From positions 1 to 40,614 of the forward strand of contig CALFYH010000350.1 in assembly GCA_937952155.1 (NCBI GenBank): a DNA stretch of 40,614 bases. The letters run 5' to 3'. The position numbers and the translations under genes are program-made. Each line of letters opens with the position of its first letter. The first letter of the stretch is position 1. The notes below the pieces were generated by a model. The model did no database searches, was not told the origin of the DNA, and saw only the letters and a program-made list of their open reading frames with translations. The stretch is from an uncultured Saprospiraceae bacterium. Its GTDB lineage: Bacteria > Bacteroidota > Bacteroidia > Chitinophagales > Saprospiraceae. This document shows positions 25,921 to 33,753 of this stretch, in pieces.

Positions 25921-28900
25921 TTATGAGTTTGTATTTAGTTCGATACGCACTTTAGTACCGCATGGTATTCCAGATCCATCTGCAAGGTCTATAATAGAGA
26001 TACTACTTTGTGCGTTATGGAGATTTTGCATTAGTTTTAACCTTTCGGCTGATAAAGATATACCATATGATTTGTGTTGGTCGCATGATTTACTTTTTAA
26101 TTGACCAGCTTTTTCTCTGCCAATGCCGTTATCTATTATTTCAATAATGGTAGGCTTGTCCTCAACAAATACATTTACAAGGAGTTTTTTTACACCATGC
26201 TCTGGTAAAGCTTGCATAAGCCCATGCCAAATAGCGTTTTCGATATATGGCTGAAGAAACAATGGAGGAATGAAAATGTTATGCACATCTACCTGCGCAT
26301 CAATATCTATTTTCCACTCAAAACTATCTTGAAATCTCATCGATTCCATGCCAATATACAATTGTAAAGCTTCCAATTCTTTATCCAAAGCAATAAAATC
26401 TTCTTTACTCACTTCGAGAATAAGCCTGATCAACCTTGAAAATTTCGTAAGGTAAGAAGATGCTGCATCCATGTCATTGACCAAAATAAATCTATTGATG
26501 GAATTGAGACAATTAAAGATAAAGTGTGGATTCATTTGCGCGCGTAGCGCTGCCATTTCTATTTTGGCCATTTGCTGCTGAACTTCATTTTTATTTGCTT
26601 CTTCTCTTCTGATATTTTGGATATGTCTACGATATAAAAGATACATTACACCAAAGAATAAAATAGTCAGAAAACCCAAAAAAATCTTTGTTTTCCACCA
26701 TGGAGGAGAGATGATTATGTTAAAAGAAAAAACATTGACTAGATTATATTTTTCTCGAACTTGAATGTGGTACTTCCCTGGATTGATATTGAACATACTG
26801 AATGAAAAGTCATCTAATGTCTGCCATTTCTGATCGTTTACGGTATATTGCAATACAGGTTTTGAAGGAAAATCTTGGTCAACATACCCTATTGTAAATG
26901 AAAGATAATTTTGGTTATAACCTAGAGAGAATGTACTGACAATGGGTAAAGCAACATCAAAGAGTCTGACATCTTTAAGATATATTTTGCCTTTAGGGTT
27001 TAAATCCTTGATGATAGTATGGTCTAGAGTAATTATGTGATCTGGGAAAGAATTTTGGGAAATAAATCCATTGGTATCTGGAAATATTCTGTAGTTGAAT
27101 AATTCGGTTTTCTTCTCGCTATCGAAGTTATAAAATCTTTCTGTGTTAGTATCAAAAGCTGTCAAACCAGTTTCTGTAGTAAACCAAAGTGTTCCTGAAG
27201 ACGATACATAACCATATCTGACAGCTTCACTTTTCATACCATCGTTGACAGTATACAGTTTTGGCTTCATGCCATTGCTTTGTATGTGCATCATCCCAGA
27301 CGATGGCATCAATAGGTACACATTGCCCGCTTTATCTCCGATGATATCATTGATAAAACTCTTCTTTCCATGTATAAGTTGATAATTTTTTGTCTTGCGA
27401 TTGGATATATCCATTACATATAATCCGTTTTTTTCGGTTCCTATCCACAATTTATTGGTAAGAAAATCATAATACAAGGCACTGTATGCAGATGATCTTA
27501 TATTAGTGTCCAAATATTCCAATTTCTTTTGTTCTGATTTTAAGACATAGATACCTGAATTTCTTTCCCTCACATAAATGTTACCATAATTATCTTCAGT
27601 AAAGTTTCTAAATTCTGTTTCAGATTTTCTCAAATTTTCAATAGCATACCTTATAGCCTTACCAGATACATCATCCCATTCAAATACGCCTTGACTAGTA
27701 CTAAAATATTGTTTTCCTTTGGTCGAGCAAAAATAAAGTTGTAATGCTCCGCAGTTTTGATTATTATATTGGTCTGATATAGTAATACAAGAATTAGTAT
27801 CGCAAACTACAATTTTTCCACGACTCCAATCACCAGCTAAAATTTTACCTGTCAGTGTGATATAGCTATGGTTGTTGTTAAACCCGACAGGCAATGGTAT
27901 CTTTTTTTTATGAAATATATTCTTTTGTTTTCTTAAGTGAACGAATGCGTCCATTTGTGATGAGACTACATACAAATGATTTTTGACGATCTCCATATTT
28001 GACCAGGACATTAGTGGAAACCTAGGATCTTCAAGTTCAAATTCAAAATTTGAAAATTTTTCATTTTTCACATCATAAATAAATAGCTTGTCATTTCTTA
28101 AAATGATCAGTGAATCTTTACCAAATGATTTGATACTGATGGTTTGATCTGGTAAGTTCTTGGACTTTGGTGGACATAAATGTTTTTTCCAAGAATTGCT
28201 ATTTGGCATGTAGCTAAAAAAGCATTGATCATAGGTGGCAATCCATAAATTTCCATACGCATCAATGTCGGAAATATAGAATGCAAAATAGTCGGAAATA
28301 TCTGGATTAGGGTGATAGGTATATTTCCTATTGACTGTATTAACAGAAAAAAGTCCATAAACTGAAAGAATCCAAAGCTCTTCTTTCGATTTTTTGATTA
28401 TGTTTTGCGTGATACTATTTCTTGTTTCTGAATGGATGATTCCTGCGTTTTTTGCATATTCAAACCAACCACTTCTGCAGAATTTTTTATTTATTGGGTC
28501 GAAGATTAGTATATCAAAATACCCACCAATCCAGATATTTCCTTTAGAATCTTCAGCCATTTGGGTATAGTTAAGTCCAAGATGGGGCATAACGATTGTA
28601 TCAGGAGCATAGTTTTCAAAAGTACCAGATTTTCGATCCATGAGACTTATGCCTTCGTCAGTATTGACCCAAAATCTTCCTTTGCTGTCTTCTAGCATAC
28701 TGTAACAATTGTTGGATGCTATAGAAGTAATCACATTCGGCTTGTGTTTATAGCAAAAAAAAGAATTGCCATCATATCTGTACAATCCATTGTCTGTCGT
28801 TATCCATACAAATTCATTTTTAGCCTTCAATACTTGCCTTTCCACGGCATTATTAAGGCCGTCTTTTCCTATATAAACCGAAGGCTTGAATGATGATTGG

Positions 28901-28974
28901 CCATAAATATTTGGAATCTGATAAAAATATATCATTATGAAAATAAGACCGAACCTATGTACAATTGAATCCAT
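25921..28974 (-). CDS. Sensor histidine kinase with beta-propeller periplasmic domain (LytS type)
   Basis: 1017 residues from ATG 28974; the frame is open to 29037 but a -7-like element lies between, and the later start gives a clean signal peptide MDSIVHRFGLIFIMIYFYQ. Residues about 30-680 hold Reg_prop repeats forming beta-propellers (recurring DxxGNxWIG, DGxWFTTETG-like blocks), followed by a Y_Y_Y domain at about 690-760, a single transmembrane helix near residues 775-795, and a His_kinase domain with the phospho-acceptor His in NPHFIFNCLNSI and an ATPase region with IIDNGIGREKAG. It is a sensor without an internal receiver; the regulator is the next gene. The ligand is not evident, but similar sensors respond to polysaccharide or other external cues. 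Confidence 0.93.
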   Translation of the reverse strand: MDSIVHRFGLIFIMIYFYQIPNIYGQSSFKPSVYIGKDGLNNAVERQVLKAKNEFVWITTDNGLYRYDGNSFFCYKHKPNVITSIASNNCYSMLEDSKGRFWVNTDEGISLMDRKSGTFENYAPDTIVMPHLGLNYTQMAEDSKGNIWIGGYFDILIFDPINKKFCRSGWFEYAKNAGIIHSETRNSITQNIIKKSKEELWILSVYGLFSVNTVNRKYTYHPNPDISDYFAFYISDIDAYGNLWIATYDQCFFSYMPNSNSWKKHLCPPKSKNLPDQTISIKSFGKDSLIILRNDKLFIYDVKNEKFSNFEFELEDPRFPLMSWSNMEIVKNHLYVVSSQMDAFVHLRKQKNIFHKKKIPLPVGFNNNHSYITLTGKILAGDWSRGKIVVCDTNSCITISDQYNNQNCGALQLYFCSTKGKQYFSTSQGVFEWDDVSGKAIRYAIENLRKSETEFRNFTEDNYGNIYVRERNSGIYVLKSEQKKLEYLDTNIRSSAYSALYYDFLTNKLWIGTEKNGLYVMDISNRKTKNYQLIHGKKSFINDIIGDKAGNVYLLMPSSGMMHIQSNGMKPKLYTVNDGMKSEAVRYGYVSSSGTLWFTTETGLTAFDTNTERFYNFDSEKKTELFNYRIFPDTNGFISQNSFPDHIITLDHTIIKDLNPKGKIYLKDVRLFDVALPIVSTFSLGYNQNYLSFTIGYVDQDFPSKPVLQYTVNDQKWQTLDDFSFSMFNINPGKYHIQVREKYNLVNVFSFNIIISPPWWKTKIFLGFLTILFFGVMYLLYRRHIQNIRREEANKNEVQQQMAKIEMAALRAQMNPHFIFNCLNSINRFILVNDMDAASSYLTKFSRLIRLILEVSKEDFIALDKELEALQLYIGMESMRFQDSFEWKIDIDAQVDVHNIFIPPLFLQPYIENAIWHGLMQALPEHGVKKLLVNVFVEDKPTIIEIIDNGIGREKAGQLKSKSCDQHKSYGISLSAERLKLMQNLHNAQSSISIIDLADGSGIPCGTKVRIELNTNS

Positions 28975-29008
28975 AAGCAAAATAAAAGAATAACTAATTC
29001 TCTTGACA

Positions 29009-29038
29009 TAAAGATAATTACATTTTACATTTTTCAAC
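29009..29038 (-). promoter_or_regulatory. Promoter-like element of the sensor kinase gene
   Basis: On the minus strand GTTG (29038-29035), an 18-base spacer, then TATCTTTA (29016-29009), one mismatch from TAnnTTTG. Transcription near 29002 would exclude the start at 29037 and leave a short leader before the ATG at 28974. Confidence 0.45.
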
Positions 29039-29103
29039 TCTGAATTTGCTTTTTGGCTTGGTACTGCGGACGTTTAAAATTAATGAATTTCAGGTTAATA
29101 AAT

Positions 29104-29559
29104 TTATCGGCGCCTTATTAAACCCAACTTCACCATAAATAAACACAATAATACTAGCACAAAATCAGAAAGCAATAAACCTAGGCTAAAAATATAAGCA
29201 TTTTCGGGCTTTGATTTGGAAAATACTACTTGAACATTTTCATTTAAGTCAAAATTTAACCATGGTAATAAAATGGCGGAAGTGCCAAAGGCTTCTAATG
29301 AGTCGAGACTACCATTTGCCACAGGATACCTGAATACGGGTCTTCTAGCCTTTCTTTTTGTCCCTGATTTGCCAGTATTTTCTGTGAAAATGGTTTTGCT
29401 CGTTCTTCTACCTCTGAAGCCTATAACTTTGCCTTCTACCGTTTCTTCAGAAATTCGATATTTTATGGTTTGCATCATCGGTTTACCTATTATATATAGC
29501 AGAATGAAGCCGCCGATGATGAGCAGAATTCTAAATATTATAACTGTCGATGGATTCAT
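29104..29559 (-). CDS. DUF3592 domain membrane protein
   Basis: 151 residues. A hydrophobic helix at 7-25 and another at about 122-143 bracket a soluble beta domain with EGKVIGFRGR, PVFRYPVANG and VQVVFSKSKPENAYI, the shape of DUF3592. The domain is small and its function unknown; it is often in exported or envelope proteins. It begins 6 bases after the SGNH-like lipoprotein gene and lies 66 bases upstream of the sensor kinase long frame, so it is the last gene of the 30951-29104 operon. Confidence 0.75.
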   Translation of the reverse strand: MNPSTVIIFRILLIIGGFILLYIIGKPMMQTIKYRISEETVEGKVIGFRGRRTSKTIFTENTGKSGTKRKARRPVFRYPVANGSLDSLEAFGTSAILLPWLNFDLNENVQVVFSKSKPENAYIFSLGLLLSDFVLVLLCLFMVKLGLIRRR

Positions 29560-29565
29560 GATTGA

Positions 29566-30414
29566 TTATTTTGCTGAATAATAGATACTCAAGAGAAAGG
29601 CTTTGCTGATACGTTGACCAGCTTTTTTGCCTATATGTCCTTGACCATCTGAGGTATCGATTCCGTTTACCTCACTTGGGTCAGAAGCCGAATTTCGATT
29701 TTCTGCACATATTCGCCATACTACATTTTGTTGGCATTGTCCATCGTTGCTCTCTAATGCTTGCAGATCAAAAATGACATCTTTAGTAGCAAATGTTGCC
29801 TTCATCCATTGTCCCACTTTCATTCTAGCACCGTTTCCATCATAAGTTTCTACGCTATATACCAATGGTGGCGTGACATGAACAAAACGGAAATCAGAAA
29901 CCTTAGCTTTCAATTCGTCAACCATGTTCTTGTAAGCATCCTGCACTTTTAGATAATTGGTGTCATCAATATCCGCATATCCAAATTTAAATGCTCCGAT
30001 TTTTACAACATCCTTATTTTGTAAAATTTGTTCTTTAAAAACGCGAATTTTTTCAAAGGGATTTCCATTTGGTATATTTCCAACATCCACAAAAATACCA
30101 CCCATCAATCCTTTATTGATTTTGTCACCATTGTCATAATATGTCCATGGAAATCCATTAGCCTTGCAACCTTCTTCTAAATCTTGACCAACAGACTGGT
30201 GAAGAAATAATGTGTTCCAAGATTTTATGCGGTTTTTTTCTGACAAAGCAAGTGCATCCCAAGTAGCCACTCCAGATGTACCAACCACTTGTGGCTGTCC
30301 TTTGCCAAATTCATTATTTGTATTACCACTATTGTCTTCCGGTGGTAATGTATCTTGTTCTTTTTGGCAACAAACTAGCGTTATACAGAAAATGAAAATT
30401 GTAATGTATCGCAT
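29566..30414 (-). CDS. Lipoprotein with SGNH-hydrolase-like domain
   Basis: 282 residues. The signal ends in L13-V14-C15-C16, an unusual lipobox with Cys at -1, then a linker rich in Asn/Gly/Gln to about residue 45. The domain from about 60 has LFLHQSVGQDL, resembling the nucleophile region of a bacterial SGNH-like family that carries a His-x-Ser-Val-Gly motif, followed by VKIGAFKFGYADID and RFVHVTPPL. I regard it as a probable surface or periplasmic esterase-like protein; substrate unknown. It is co-transcribed with a lipocalin-like lipoprotein upstream (15 bases) and DUF3592 downstream (6 bases). Confidence 0.65.
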   Translation of the reverse strand: MRYITIFIFCITLVCCQKEQDTLPPEDNSGNTNNEFGKGQPQVVGTSGVATWDALALSEKNRIKSWNTLFLHQSVGQDLEEGCKANGFPWTYYDNGDKINKGLMGGIFVDVGNIPNGNPFEKIRVFKEQILQNKDVVKIGAFKFGYADIDDTNYLKVQDAYKNMVDELKAKVSDFRFVHVTPPLVYSVETYDGNGARMKVGQWMKATFATKDVIFDLQALESNDGQCQQNVVWRICAENRNSASDPSEVNGIDTSDGQGHIGKKAGQRISKAFLLSIYYSAK

Positions 30415-30429
30415 ATGAAAATTGATTAA

Positions 30430-30951
30430 TTATTGTTTAAAAAAAGTATATACAGCCCAATTTTTGTCATAAGGATAAGCTTCATATTCCTTTGATTTTA
30501 AATGCATTGTGTTTGGAGTAATTTTTATGGCGATACTTAAAAGGAATCGCTGATACCCATCTTGATCTATAAAAAGCGATCCTTTATTGGCTTGTGTATC
30601 TGGCGTGGTAATAGCAAGTGTTGTTTTGAATTCTTCAGACGATTCAATGGTGTTTTCGAGTTTCCAGCTTCCTTTTACTGTAGTATTGCCAACATAGTCA
30701 TGACCGATATAGTCACCATTTGCAAGGAGTTCATGGGCAAAGACATTTGGTTTTAATGTTGCTGTTGTGATTTCCTTTCCATTTTCATTAATGGCATACG
30801 TTGCTCCAGCTTTTATCGTCCATTTACCTACGACGATCGAAGTGTTTTTGATTTTGTCGTCTTCTACAGGTTTATCTGATACACAAGATATAGCAAAAAA
30901 AACACTTAAAAATAGGAATAATACTTTGGTTGAAATTTTAAATAAGTTCAT
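30430..30951 (-). CDS. Small lipoprotein, lipocalin-like
   Basis: 173 residues. Hydrophobic leader MNLFKISTKVLFLFLSVFF with lipobox A-I-S-C23. After a charged linker the remainder is an antiparallel beta region beginning VVGKWTIKAGATYAI (a G-x-W strand typical of lipocalin-like folds) and passing through GNTTVKGSWKLEN to the C-terminal YDKNWAVYTFFKQ. No active site is visible; binding of a hydrophobic or sugar ligand is a guess. It is the first gene of the operon with the SGNH-like and DUF3592 genes, and its upstream region has a direct repeat described separately. Confidence 0.7.
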   Translation of the reverse strand: MNLFKISTKVLFLFLSVFFAISCVSDKPVEDDKIKNTSIVVGKWTIKAGATYAINENGKEITTATLKPNVFAHELLANGDYIGHDYVGNTTVKGSWKLENTIESSEEFKTTLAITTPDTQANKGSLFIDQDGYQRFLLSIAIKITPNTMHLKSKEYEAYPYDKNWAVYTFFKQ

Positions 30952-31009
30952 AATATAAAGATTTAAGGATTTGATTCAAATTTTTTGATTTGTTAAATAA
31001 ATTGTACGA

Positions 31010-31017
31010 CAAAAGTA
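31010..31017 (-). promoter_or_regulatory. -7 element of the lipoprotein operon
   Basis: Minus-strand TACTTTTG is an exact TAnnTTTG match. Transcription would start near 31003, giving a leader of about 50 bases to the ATG at 30951. No -33 match is seen, which would fit a promoter that needs an activator. Confidence 0.5.
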
Positions 31018-31047
31018 TTTCTAGAATAATAGATACGAATATGTCAC

Positions 31048-31082
31048 TTTGTAGTTTGCAAATTTGAATTTGTGGTTTGCAA
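31048..31082. promoter_or_regulatory. Direct repeat with LytTR-site geometry
   Basis: TTTGTAGTTTGCAA (31048-31061) and TTTGTGGTTTGCAA (31069-31082) are identical at 13 of 14 positions and start 21 bases apart, i.e. two helical turns. Inside each is GTTTGC, fitting the GTTNRY core of the published LytTR consensus; counted as nine-base units (31051-31059 and 31072-31080) they are separated by 12 bases. It lies about 45-80 bases upstream of the inferred start of the lipoprotein operon. The first two positions of the nine-base unit do not fit the consensus. Confidence 0.55.
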
Positions 31083-31182
31083 TATTTTAAAGAGCTATTT
31101 TAGAGTCTGAGAAGAAAAGGACCAAATACAAGGTCAAACCTGCATAATACAAACTAGTGTAAAGTGTGGGTTTAGTTCTTAT

Positions 31183-31190
31183 TACTTTTG
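31183..31190 (+). promoter_or_regulatory. -7 element upstream of the cupin gene
   Basis: TACTTTTG is an exact TAnnTTTG match, with transcription expected near 31197 and a leader of about 15 bases. No clear -33 element. Confidence 0.5.
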
Positions 31191-31211
31191 GATTAATAAA
31201 TAATATATTTC

Positions 31212-31826
31212 ATGGAACGTCGTAATTTTTTGCAATCTTCAGTTTTATTACCTTTAATAGGAATCAATCCTTCGATTTTGACAAATATATCAAAGACATC
31301 TATAGACCCAATTAAGCCTTTTCTGCTTCCTAATCAACCAGCTTTGGAAAACAAAGGAACAATGGATATAAGGGTATGGGTTAGGTCAGGATTCACAAAT
31401 GGTTTATTTTCAAGTGTGGAATGTGCTGTTGCGCCCAAAATTATGGGTCCTGCACCTCATGGACACTTAGAATTGGACGAACTTATGTACGTATTGGAAG
31501 GTACGGCGAGTGTTCTATTAGGTGATGAGGTAGTAGAAATCCAAGCTGGAGGTTGGCACATGAGACCACGTATGATCAAACACACATTTTTTAACGCATC
31601 AGAAAAACCTCTTAGATTTATAGATATGTATTTCAATCAACCTTTTGAAGAATATCTGGAAGCCGTTTTTCATCAGTTGACACCTGAAAATGGATATCCA
31701 AGTGGATCACCTAAAAAATCAGAAGAAATAAAAAGATTAAGTGAAAAATTCGGACTTATTAGGTATGATGATGCACAGGATCAAAAGCAACAATTGATCA
31801 AAGAATATGGGTTGAAAAACGGATAA
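31212..31826 (+). CDS. Cupin domain protein with twin-arginine-like export signal
   Basis: 204 residues. The start MERRNFLQSSVLLPLIGI carries an RRxFLQ motif followed by a hydrophobic segment, as in Tat-exported proteins. A single cupin domain follows at about 70-145: metal ligands His83, His85 and Glu90 in PHGHLELDELMYVLEG and His124 in MIKHTFFN. It is therefore likely a metal-binding enzyme or sensor of the periplasm; the substrate cannot be told. The C-terminal 60 residues are helical. It is divergent from the lipoprotein operon and shares its 260-base intergenic region, which holds the direct repeat. Confidence 0.82.
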   Translation: MERRNFLQSSVLLPLIGINPSILTNISKTSIDPIKPFLLPNQPALENKGTMDIRVWVRSGFTNGLFSSVECAVAPKIMGPAPHGHLELDELMYVLEGTASVLLGDEVVEIQAGGWHMRPRMIKHTFFNASEKPLRFIDMYFNQPFEEYLEAVFHQLTPENGYPSGSPKKSEEIKRLSEKFGLIRYDDAQDQKQQLIKEYGLKNG

Positions 31827-31834
31827 AAAATACA

Positions 31835-32689
31835 TCAATCTTTTTTAATGATCAGATTATCTATCAATCTGACGCCTTCGGCCCATACTGCAACACACGC
31901 CACAGCGTAATTTGTTGACCCTAAATCATCGACTGGTTGTAATGTGTTACCATCGACAATGATAAAATACTCCGGGTCGAAAGGTTGTGATTTTAACTTT
32001 TTCATGGCAGTCTCGCAGATTTCTTGTGGAGATTTTGATGCAGATTGTCTTTTTGCGGATTTCAATACTCTAAAGATTATTCCTGCAGCAGCTCTTGTTG
32101 GTGATGACAATCTTTCATTGCGCGAACTCATGGCCAAACCTGTCGTTTCACGTACTATGGGACAAACTACAAGTTGTGTATTTATATTCAAACTGTCCAA
32201 CATATACCGTATGATGGTGAACTGCTGAAAATCCTTCTGACCCATGTAGAGTCTGTCAGGAGTCACGATCTCGAGCAATCTTTTGACCACTTGTGCTACA
32301 CCTTTGAAATGCCCAGGTCTGAATGCTCCTTCCATATACATATCAAGTCCACCAAGGTCGATATCTGCACCTTTATCATCGCCATCGGGATAAATATCAT
32401 CTACACCTGGCGCAAAAACCACGTTTGCACCTGAGCCACTCAATAGTAGCAAATCAGAATCCAAGGTACGTGGATATTTCTCAAGGTCTTTTTTGTCATT
32501 AAACTGGGTGGGATTCACGAAAATAGACACGATCACCACATCATTTTCTTTACTTGCGCTACATACAAGGGTCAGATGACCTTCGTGCAATGCGCCCATT
32601 GTCGGCACAAATCCTATCGAAGCACCTTTATTTTTATTGATTTCAATCAATTTTTTCAATTCCGCCGTGTGTGTCGCAACTTGTATCAT
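31835..32689 (-). CDS. panC: Pantothenate synthetase
   Basis: 284 residues, standard length. It condenses pantoate and beta-alanine with ATP in CoA synthesis. The nucleotidyl-transferase HIGH-type motif is G-A-L-H-E-G-H-L near residue 32, with PTMGALHEGH, then VSIFVNPTQF, RPGHFKGVAQVV and the K/M-type loop GLAMSSRNERLS. Its ATG overlaps the stop of the GH113-like gene (TAATG), so translation is likely coupled. The partner panB or panD is not present. There are only 8 bases between its stop and that of the convergent cupin gene. Confidence 0.95.
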   Translation of the reverse strand: MIQVATHTAELKKLIEINKNKGASIGFVPTMGALHEGHLTLVCSASKENDVVIVSIFVNPTQFNDKKDLEKYPRTLDSDLLLLSGSGANVVFAPGVDDIYPDGDDKGADIDLGGLDMYMEGAFRPGHFKGVAQVVKRLLEIVTPDRLYMGQKDFQQFTIIRYMLDSLNINTQLVVCPIVRETTGLAMSSRNERLSSPTRAAAGIIFRVLKSAKRQSASKSPQEICETAMKKLKSQPFDPEYFIIVDGNTLQPVDDLGSTNYAVACVAVWAEGVRLIDNLIIKKD

Positions 32690-33717
32690 TATTTTCTAAT
32701 CGGTTGGTTAAACCATTTTTTAATTATCAATTCTGCCGGTTTGTCTTGAGGTGTGTAATCTTTTTCAGGGTATCCTTCATGACCCATGCCATCTGGAAAC
32801 CACTTCCATAAGAAGCCGCCAGCCCAAAAGTCTTCTTTATTCATCACGGTCCAAAGTGCATCATAAGCTGTACTCTGAGCTGTATTGTTGATGCGAAGTT
32901 TATCTATGGATTTTTCGATTTCCCAAGCTTTGCCAGCGCATCCATCTACAGACATATAGCCATATTCAGTAAATAATATTTGTTTTTTGTGGCTCGTAGC
33001 TATCGATTTCAATCTGCGAACGATTGGCTTCCATTCTTTGACGAGAAGTCCAAGTGTGGGATTTTTAGCGTCTGAAAGTGGGAAATAACTGCTTATTCCT
33101 ATGTAATCGAGATCATTCCATATTTTTGTTTTTTCAAAATTATCCCAATTGGCAGAATAGGTAATTTGTCCTTGATATACCTTTCGTGCATCGGCAATAA
33201 GTTGTCTCCAAAATTTTTCACGCTTGACCACTGATATATTATATTCTGTTCCGATGCAAAACATTTCCACATGATGCTTGGCAGCTAGATTGAGATAATC
33301 AAAGATAAATTTCTTATAACTGGTTTCCCAAGATTTCCATTGGGCTTCCGTTGCAAAATCCATATCCCCAACCCATCCGTCATTAATAAATACTTGTGGT
33401 TTGACCATGACTTTTAGGCCTTGTTTTTTGGCTTCTAAGATACAAGTTTCCACACCAGAAATTTTTTCTCCCCACCATTGCCATTCAAGGTTATAACGCA
33501 CTTCAGGACTTCCTTTTTTAGAAAAACCATATGGTACAAAACTTACCCATTCGGTGTGAATATCTCTCAGTTTATTGAATGCAGAAGCACCGATAGACTT
33601 ACGCGGTGCCACAACCGTAATCCCTTTTATTTTTTGAAGATCTTCTTTGTATATACTTTTAGTTTCTGAAGTATATAAAAAATTGAAAATCAATAGAATA
33701 GAAATAAAAAATTTCAT
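32689..33717 (-). CDS. Exported glycoside hydrolase, GH113-like TIM barrel
   Basis: 342 residues with a signal peptide (about 1-19). The body looks like the GH113 or related (clan GH-A) barrel: general acid/base Glu158 in FCIGTEYN and nucleophile Glu251 in ILFTEYGYMS, with the early conserved block TEWVSFVPYGFS and WGEKISGVETCILEAK. GH113 enzymes known so far are beta-mannanases, so a mannan or related substrate is the first guess, not proven. It is followed by panC with a TAATG overlap and preceded by the S46 peptidase gene with a 36-base gap, an unusual trio. Confidence 0.65.
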   Translation of the reverse strand: MKFFISILLIFNFLYTSETKSIYKEDLQKIKGITVVAPRKSIGASAFNKLRDIHTEWVSFVPYGFSKKGSPEVRYNLEWQWWGEKISGVETCILEAKKQGLKVMVKPQVFINDGWVGDMDFATEAQWKSWETSYKKFIFDYLNLAAKHHVEMFCIGTEYNISVVKREKFWRQLIADARKVYQGQITYSANWDNFEKTKIWNDLDYIGISSYFPLSDAKNPTLGLLVKEWKPIVRRLKSIATSHKKQILFTEYGYMSVDGCAGKAWEIEKSIDKLRINNTAQSTAYDALWTVMNKEDFWAGGFLWKWFPDGMGHEGYPEKDYTPQDKPAELIIKKWFNQPIRK

Positions 33718-33753
33718 ATCGAGATATTCAGGATTCGATTGTAAAGCAAGCCA

